A stretch of DNA of 17,839 nucleotides, taken from contig JNEM01010794.1 in NCBI GenBank assembly GCA_000697335.1, forward strand, positions 1 to 17,839. Reading direction: 5' to 3'. Source of the DNA: Conidiobolus incongruus B7586 (Eukaryota; Entomophthoromycota; Entomophthoromycetes; Entomophthorales; Conidiobolaceae). The position numbers were made by a program, and so were the translations under genes. Position 1 is the first letter of the stretch. Each line of letters starts with the position of its first letter. Positions 10,596 to 17,839 of the stretch are shown here, one piece after another. The notes under the pieces were generated by a model that saw only the letters and a list, made by a program, of their open reading frames with translations, did not search any database and was not told where the DNA came from.

Positions 10596-12474
10596 CTATA
10601 AGTTAGGTATTTGTAATATTTCAGGATGAATTAGTCTAGATACACGAGAGATACCATTTTTACAAAATTCACTAAGTTCACCTCTAGTTAAGCTGAGGGT
10701 ATGATATACTTCAAAACACATAGAACAGATATGAGATTGGTCGTGATGGGGTAGATGAGCCAATTTATCAGCTAATTTTAGTATTGGAACTATGTAAATA
10801 TCATCGAACTCCAGTTGTCCCTGGACCAATAAGTTCAAATGATCAGATACCATTTTAAAAATGGAATTTTGTTGAGTTGAGCTCATTTGATACCATCCTT
10901 GATGAATGATTTGTAAAAGTAGCTGAGTTGCATTGATATACACTTCGGGGATGGTATACACTGTAGCTTGAGTTTGTAAAGCATCAGAATTGGTAAGCTG
11001 ATTGGTCTTCTGTCTCTTCTGAGTATTTTTCTTCCCAGAGCCTCCCAAGACATTTCCCATGTTAATTTTAGTAGAATTTTTCACTTTGACTGAGCAATCT
11101 TGAATGAGTTGGAAAGTCAATTGAGTTGAACACCAGCTGCGATCAATGGTATGAAATTTGATAAAATACATGATCATAGTATCTATCAAATCTTTTCGAT
11201 ATTGTGCAGAGTGAGTTAAAGCAGAGTTGGTATATTCTTGAATTACATGTGCTTGAACAAATCTACATAACTTAGAGCTCGAGGAAATATCGGTGTATTC
11301 AATTAAAAATGGAGCCAGACGCTTCAAAAAATCTTCAAGTTGATGATTGATAGTATTAGAAAGACCACGTGAATCCTTAGTAAGGTCAAATTTTTTTTGT
11401 TTTAAATTTTGAATGAGGAGATGATATCCTTGTGAAAGTTCCAATAAATAGGACAGAGGCATGTCCAAACTCAGCTTTAAAGGGTTTGTTGAAGAATTAT
11501 GAATAGGTGCAAGAGGCCAGGATGTGACGACACATAATACACGAGAAAGATACTCACAAATGGTACGCTGAAATATGAAAGCTTCAATGGAAGAGTTGGA
11601 TTTTAACTGAGAGTTTGGGATTGAAAAAGAATCAAGGTTAATGGAACTCAGAGTATATGAAAAAGAAGGAAATACGTTAAATAATTGATCGGAAAGCACC
11701 TGGGCAGTTTTTATCCAGCGTAAAAACTGTTCATTCCAGAAGGCTTGTTTTTCATAATCATCAGAAATACAATTGGTAAAACATGCAAGGGTTAATCCAC
11801 AGAGTTGGAAACAATTTTCATTCCATCCATTATTCAAGTCGAATAAATTTTTCAATACCCAGTTATAAAGGTCAGTCTGAGAATCCGAAAATTGATCAGG
11901 AAAAAGAAGTAAAATATCTATTAAGCATAGAAGCAACGACTTTATAGCATCTGGATGTGTGTGAAAGTTTAAAAGATCCAATAATGTTGCAATGTGCTGA
12001 GATATATCGATTTGATCTCGATGCTGCATTTTCAATAAACTTTTAAAAGCATCGAGCTGAATGGACAATGTAGGAATTGATTGATGAGGTCTCTAAATAA
12101 CAAATTAAGAATATGAGTAATCAATGAAAGAGTAATATTTTTACCATTAATGTGGTTAGAACTTTCTGAGTCCAAGAGGGCAAATCTAAATAAGATGGTG
12201 GTATTTCATCAGTAGTTAGTCTGAGTAACTTACATCCAACTTGAATATTTTCTAAATGAGAATAGCGATTAGCATCAATCAAATGAATGAGGTCTGATAT
12301 CAAATGAAGCCATTTTGTTAGCAATGATTGTTTATCGTCTTGAATAAATTTTTTAATTATTTGGAGGCCTTGAATTCTTTGCTCAACAAAAGGATATTGG
12401 GATAACAGAAGGGATCCTCTAAGTGTAAAATACTCATTGAACAAATATTCTATGAACTCTTTAATTTCATTCAT
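10596..12474 (-). CDS. helical-repeat protein, probable Rix1/PELP1-like ribosome maturation factor
   Basis: Two exons are certain: 12474-12145 and 12092-10596, with a 52-base GT-AG intron, joining in frame to 608 residues. The protein is almost all helix, in an armadillo/HEAT-like pattern. The segment around 33-110 (QRIQGLQIIKKF, TKWLHLISDL, QVGCKLLRLTTDEIP) has the spacing of the Rix1/PELP1 N-terminal domain, where a conserved R-W-x-G-L-x-L-L motif opens a run of helices. A lysine/arginine cluster (GKKNTQKRQK, about 463-472) looks like a nuclear signal. Rix1 works with Ipi1/Ipi3 in processing and release of pre-60S particles. The identity rests on pattern memory, not alignment. The N-terminus is probably incomplete: the frame is open upstream to a 3' splice-like TTTAG, so further 5' exons may exist. 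It could be another HEAT-repeat protein. Confidence 0.6.
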
Positions 12475-13454
12475 TATTATTCCAATTGCTTCATATAAGT
12501 ATTGTATTAGAGACTAAATTGTTAATCACACATCTAATATGATATTATAAAATTTATTTACTTGGTTGATGGAATTTATAAAATCTTTTTTTTCCCAACA
12601 ATTATTATGGGATTTTCTTATTATCAAAATAATATTTATTCTTTGAATTGAATTTGTTTGTTAAAAAACGATTATTAATATGTTAACAAATAACCTATAT
12701 TAATTAATATCCTCTCATCAAACATAGCAAAATGGTTTTAAATATTTATCATTATATTGTATTATACTTCAAATAGTACTTAACAAATCGCTTGTGAAAC
12801 ATTTTGAAATCCGATTATTTATAAAACTATTTGAGTCAAAATATTAATAAAATGATTAATATTACAATAAATAATATTATACAATAAGTTTATTGCGAAT
12901 ATTATATAATATACTGGGATAATAATCTAATGGTGTTTTAAAAACTTTGATGATATTTATAAAGCATATTATTGTAATAAATAATTATGTATATTTTACA
13001 AAAATACTAGTAATTTGAAATGAAAATATTTTCTATAATTTTTTAAATCATATATAATTAATCTATACATTTCAATAAACTTTGACAAAATATGCACCAT
13101 TTTAATAAAAATACTCATTTGAAAGAATGCTGGGAAATGTTGTAAGTTGATAAATTACGCATCATTACATATCAAATACTAACTTTTGATGAAGCCAATC
13201 AATCATGAAGTTATATGTCAATATATTTCTGGTCCAATTGAACTCTGACCTCAGTATTTTAATATTTAAATTTTACATTTTATGTTTATAAATATCTTTA
13301 TCATTTTCTTCTTTTGATTTTATTATTTTTTATTTACTTGTAAACAAACTGTCTCAATAACTTTTGATACTTTATGATTATATTATTATTTATTAGACAA
13401 TTTTTTTATATTCGATTTTAATATTATACATTTTAAAAGACAAAAGATTCATAA
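12475..13454. other. AT-rich intergenic region, possible extra 5' exon of the Rix1-like gene
   Basis: On the minus strand, 12513-12475 continues the reading frame of the downstream gene after a TTTAG at 12514. A GTAAAT at 12561 would close a 48-base intron, preceded by an open stretch from 12660 to 12562. That stretch has no ATG, so a further exon would be required. The rest of the region, to 13454, shows no gene. Confidence 0.4.
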
Positions 13455-14313
13455 CTATTGGAAGGTACATGAATTAGCAGTCAAACGGAAAGCCATCTCA
13501 TTGTCTACAGTAATTCTGGTTTCTAATAACTCTGCTGAGTTGTCATGGTTTAAACTTCTCGTAACAAGCTCGTCTTTGAGCAACAGTAGACCAGTAGTTA
13601 TATAATGCTCCGACTTATAAAAAATGTTAAAATTACAAGAATTAAATTTTCCACAACCCTCCAAAGTACGAAGAAAAGTAGTTCAAATATATTTTTTATT
13701 TTTAAAACGGGAAACTGTATATCGTGTCCATGACATCTTTCAGCTCTTCCAGAGCGATTGGGGATGAAAGCAAGGATTCAAAAACAGGCCCTTCAATAAG
13801 TTTGCTACCTTTGGACACGGGATGCTGTACCCAGTATATGTCCAGATCATAGGGTACAGAGGGAACTTTTACATACTTGGCTGCAATCACGGCATGATCT
13901 GGACTGTGGTGAAGAGGATTTAGATCGTACCCGGCGATAATGCACCAACCTGATATATAATATGCCCAGTACCGGTCGTCATTGTAGCTCTGATGCAGAA
14001 GCCTGCACATACTGTATGTGGATACGGGGAACTCTTCCAGACGGAACCACAATAACGGGGTGAAATCAATGTTGGAAATTTCATCCAGCATGGTCTTTGA
14101 TTCTACGTCGTGGTGGTACACTAGCAGGGCAAAAAGCGCGCATACTCTATAATCATCATCCGTGAGATTCCGTTCCCAGCGCTGATGGAAGTACTGCAAT
14201 GCAATATTCGGGTGCTTTAGAATACCTTACATTACAGCATACTCAAAATCTGGATCAATGATGTCATTTGGAATTTCAGTGGCAGTGCCGTCCAGAAACT
14301 GCTGTGGAGTCAT
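13455..14313 (-). pseudogene. unrecognised coding island of high GC, interrupted
   Basis: I do not recognise this protein. Minus-strand reading starts at an ATG at 14311-14313. The longest open piece, 14199-13702, is 165 residues. It is rich in Trp, Tyr, His and acidic residues (QRWERNL, LLVYHHD, FRLEEFP, RYWAYYISGW, DIYWVQHP), which suggests a folded globular domain rather than low-complexity drift. A last piece, 13664-13455, also reads as protein. The frame seems interrupted about twice between the pieces. None of the interruptions looks like the well-formed introns of neighbouring genes. Two sampled 60-base stretches are about 47% G+C, against about 30-40% in nearby genes. No transmembrane segment or signal peptide is evident. 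It could be a decayed host gene, a member of a lineage-specific family, or sequence acquired from another organism or a virus; I cannot choose. Confidence 0.5.
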
Positions 14314-14953
14314 TTTTTATCAAATATTAACAAATTTAAATTTTAATTGTTATGTTCATTACGATGAATTCATTTATGGGATAAAAAAATTTTAATTCAA
14401 AATGTCATGATAATTAAATACTAAATATTTAGCTAACTCATTTATCATCTTTTAAAGATACATTCAATTTTTTACAATTTTTTTGTCAAAATTGATTAAC
14501 ATAAAAGTACTGAATTCTTTTATTTCATATAGAACTCTGTTTAATATTTCGAATTAGAAAGATTATTTTTAGTTTCAAGCTATACTTTGTGATTATAGTA
14601 TATCATTCACTAAATTAGGTACTGATTATGTTTTGTTTTGATATTTCAATTAGCTAAAGTCAGCAATGGAGATACACAATTTTTGTTTTCTCTTGACTAT
14701 TGTTAAAATTCTTTATTTATACATCTCCTTTGCTAATACTCAGCTGTCTCTTGATATATAGGTGTTTCTTTATTATTTAAGTCATTTCAAGATTATTTGT
14801 TTTTTTCAAAAGTGATCTTTTCTCTTTCAATTAAGACTCGAATCTTTTTTTTCCGACTGTTATCAAATATTAAGTTTTCACTTATATACCTTTTCGTACG
14901 AACTGTTTGAAATTTTATATCTTTAACCTTTTTCTCACTTTAACCCACTACAA
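14314..14953 (+). promoter_or_regulatory. upstream region and pyrimidine-rich leader of the RRM gene
   Basis: No coding sequence is visible. From about 14680 to the ATG the plus strand becomes strongly pyrimidine-rich (repeated CTTTTCTC and CTTT runs, then CCTTTTTCTCAC just before the start). Such leaders often precede highly expressed fungal genes. TATA-like sequence is present but cannot be singled out in DNA this AT-rich. Confidence 0.35.
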
Positions 14954-16438
14954 ATGATGGCTAACGAAGAATACGATATTAACCAATCTTTAAATTCTCC
15001 TATTAATGGCGACCAAAATATTCAACTTGACCAAAATGCCCAGCCTCACGAAGAGTATAATGCTGACACAATTAATCTTGAAAACGAGAATTCCGAAACA
15101 CATTATGACTATGGTGATAATCAAAATTATACTGCTGGATCTGAACAAACTGATTCCGAGTTTAAAGACCAATCTGAAAAAACTGAAAAAGGGCATCCTG
15201 ATGCGTAAGAATTAAATAATTTTACTAATACTCATTTTCTAATTTTTTTTTTAGAAAGCTTTTTATTGGTGGCATGAATTGGGATACTACAGAAGGTACT
15301 ACTATTATTATATTTTTTTTCAAAAATTCGATATTTATTTATTTTTTTAGAGAATCTTACTAGTCATTTTTCTCATTATGGTACAATTTCTGACGTTGTT
15401 GTTATGAAAGAACCATATACAAATCGTCCTAGGGGTTTTGGATTTGTTCATTTCACCTCTCCTGAATCTGCTGAAAGAGCATTAGAAGTTCAACATACTA
15501 TCAACGGTAAGGTTGTAGAAGTAAAACGTGCCCAACCCCGTGACCGCAAAGATGGTACTAATTCTAACAATCCACCCGATGAATCTGCATTAAAGGTATT
15601 CGTTGGTGGCGTTGGTCCTGGCCTTACTGAAGACGATCTTAAAGAATTTTTCACTAAGTATGGCAACGTTTTAAGAGTTCATATTATGACTGACAAAGAA
15701 ACTGGTCGTCCTAGAGGCTTTGCTTTTATTGACTATGATAATACTTCTGCAGTTAAACAAGCTTTAAAATTTCCCGAAATTACTGTGAAGGATAAGCCTT
15801 TACAAGTCAAACCCGCAGTAGCTCGTCAAACCAACAAAAATTTTCACTCAGGTAATGGAGGTTATGGAAGATCTGGATATAACTCACGCTCAGCTGGTGG
15901 CCCTGCTCGTCATCGCTCTTCCAACTATGGAAGGAATTCTAATTCTGCCTATTCACAATACCCCCCTTCAAACTATGGTAGTGCTTATGGTTCTGGTGGC
16001 TCACGTTATCCTTACTCTGCGCCTACTTCCCGCCATCCATCCCATATGAACCCTGCAGCTCCTTCATACGGAAGCTATTATCCTGATTACACAACAGACC
16101 CTACGACTGGATATGCTCCTTCTGCTTATTCTTACACTGCGCCAGTCCCTTCTGCTTCATCATATCCCCCACCACCTCGTCAAACTCCTTATGTTCCCCC
16201 TTCTGGAACTTCCACCTATCCCAGCACTCTAGGAGCTCCTGATGATCGCTACCGTTATGCTTCTGCTGTTCCTCCTTATGGTTCTGCACCACGCTATCCC
16301 AACCCATCTGTAAGTGGAACGCAACCCATGTCTGGCTCTTATGGTCGTCCTCCTCAAGCATCAGGAGGACACTCTCGCTCTTCTTATGGATCCAACCGAG
16401 GTCGCTCTCATCATGGTTATCACCCATATAGTCGCTAG
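14954..16438 (+). CDS. two-RRM RNA-binding protein, Hrp1/DAZAP1-like, with prion-like tail
   Basis: Probably binds nascent mRNA in the nucleus. The closest family is yeast Hrp1/Nab4 (cleavage factor IB, mRNA 3' processing and export) and animal DAZAP1/Musashi. Exons 14954-15204, 15255-15295 and 15351-16438 are joined by introns of 50 and 55 bases, giving 459 residues. Residues 1-83 are acidic and Asn/Gln-rich. RRM1 (about 85-160) has RNP2 LFIGGM and RNP1 RGFGFVHF; the NWDTTEENL that follows RNP2 is the Hrp1 signature. RRM2 (about 179-255) has VFVGGV and RGFAFIDY. The linker AQPRDRKDG matches the family's R-A-x-P-R-D. Residues 260-459 are rich in Gly, Tyr, Ser and Pro, with SYG/NYG/YGR repeats and RG sites that suit arginine methylation and condensate formation. 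ATGATG offers a second start three bases on. Third-position GC is higher than in neighbours, suggesting strong expression. Confidence 0.9.
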
Positions 16439-17839
16439 ATATTGTATGTTAATTTCAATTCTCCTAATTCTGATTCTATTTATTTTGTTATTTTATTCGG
16501 AATCAATCTAGTTTTAGAGTTTGACACCTTTAATGGTAAGAAATATTTTTAATTTGATAACTATTTATCTTAATATCATACCAGCTTAAATTCATTATTA
16601 TGTACTATTCAAAAAACTTGATATCATTATTCAGTTTTTAATAAATATATTTCCTTCATAGAGTAATAAATATATTTTTGCTACCACTCCATATATATTC
16701 TTTTTATGTTATTATTTCACATATCTTTATAATTTATATACAATTGATTGCCCTTTTTGATTTGTTGATATTATGATTATCAAGGTATTAAATTAAATTT
16801 CAATTATTGTTGATTTTGATAAATTTCTATTACTATCATCAGAATATTATATTGTTAGAATTAAAATTATATTAAGATTGGAAAAGTAATTTAAGAGGAA
16901 TTAGCTAAATTTGCTCTTCTTTATTAAGTGAATAAAAAGAATGGTATTTATACTGAATTAAAGCTAAAAGAAATAGCAATCGACTTGTAATCAGTAATGA
17001 TGCCCATTATTGCATTGAGTAGCTATATGTATATATTATTTAAAATATAGAATAGAATGAATCAATTAAAACTATATATCAATTGTATAATTAGTAATAA
17101 TATTCATATCTCAAATTTGCAGATTTAATAATATCAATAATTTAATAAAGGCGTAAAATTAAATTCTATGATAAAATATTAAATTTAAATTTCTAACTCA
17201 ATTAAGATAATTTTATTATAATATAATTGGTTTATTCAAATAAGTGTAATAAACAAAAAAATATTTGCTTAAATAATATAATATTTATTTACTGATATGT
17301 TTTATCTAAACTTTCATTATTCAAAATTTTTAAATATATTTCATTTTGATATTACTTTGTAATTGAAATAATAGGAATTTTTATAATTGAAAAAAACAAT
17401 AAATATTTTAATATATAATATATAATATATAATTGATATTTTTTTGTAAAGATTCTTTTATCTTTATATTTTATTAATTTGATTTAAATTAAGGTTATAT
17501 TAAAATATCTTAGTTAAATTATTTAATTAAACTAATTATATATGTAAAGTTAATATAAACTAATAATAACTATACTATTATAATTTTAACATATATATAA
17601 AGATATTAAACTTAATAATCTTTAGTTTAAATAATTTTTGTCTTTTATTTTTTAATTAAATAAAGTAGTTTTAATTTTTCATAAAATTACTTAATAAAAT
17701 ATTTAATATATTTATAATAATATTTATAATTATAATGTTAGTTAATTTATATATTATTATATTATTTATGATAAGTTTAGCTATATTTAAAATTATAATA
17801 ATGGTTGTATATAATTATTTTATTAACTTAACCAATGAG
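16439..17839. other. AT-rich terminal stretch without genes
   Basis: The first few hundred bases probably hold the 3' untranslated region of the RRM gene. After that I see only A/T-rich DNA with no ORF, tRNA or protein trace, becoming extremely AT-rich beyond 17100. Confidence 0.6.
17413..17433. repeat. three tandem copies of ATATAAT
   Basis: A seven-base unit is repeated three times without change. It is a simple-sequence repeat in extremely AT-rich DNA, with no function that I can infer. Confidence 0.6.

Noticed and set aside
14990-15215. Overlapping open frames on both strands in the first exon of the RRM gene
   Set aside because: They are shadows of an Asn/Glu-rich exon that joins in frame to RRM1; their products are low-complexity.
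15855-16511. Other-frame and antisense open frames across the Gly/Tyr/Pro-rich tail
   Set aside because: They arise from biased codon composition in the tail of the RRM protein.

Overview
The window is very AT-rich nuclear DNA from a eukaryote, most likely a fungus. Genes carry GT-AG introns: 17 introns in the six main genes, all 45-65 bases long. Coding exons are clearly less AT-rich than the intergenic DNA. The gene set (UBE2E-type E2, LAMTOR5-like Ragulator subunit, CDK7/Kin28 kinase, ketopantoate reductase, a probable Rix1/PELP1 protein and an Hrp1/DAZAP1-like two-RRM protein) is ordinary housekeeping. A LAMTOR5-type subunit, together with compact genes in long AT-rich gaps, fits an early-diverging fungal lineage, but the sequence alone does not fix the species.

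Layout from left to right: 1-1274 is AT-rich and holds a doubtful LTR-retroelement relic. 1275-1979 (-) is a UBE2E-like ubiquitin-conjugating enzyme in three exons. A gap of about 1.2 kb separates it from two tandem plus-strand genes: LAMTOR5-like (3203-3652, four exons) and CDK7/Kin28 (3979-5454, eight exons). Convergent with CDK7 is 2-dehydropantoate 2-reductase (5861-6972, -, three exons). 7600-8728 (-) is a clearly decayed gene for RNase H2 subunit A. Next come a long empty AT stretch, a degenerate tRNA-Arg-like unit (9944-10015) that could head a SINE, a probable Rix1/PELP1-like gene (10596-12474, -, two or more exons), another empty stretch, an interrupted and unrecognised coding island of unusually high GC (13455-14313, -), and a two-RRM protein with a long G/Y/S/P-rich tail (14954-16438, +, three exons). 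16439-17839 shows no gene.

The genes do not form a pathway. Neighbours serve ubiquitin transfer, TORC1 signalling at the lysosome or vacuole, transcription initiation and cell cycle, pantothenate synthesis, 60S ribosome maturation and mRNA 3'-end processing or export. I found no convincing new biological system. The items most worth a second look are the RNase H2A fossil, the high-GC unknown island, the tRNA-derived element, and the incomplete N-terminus of the Rix1-like gene.
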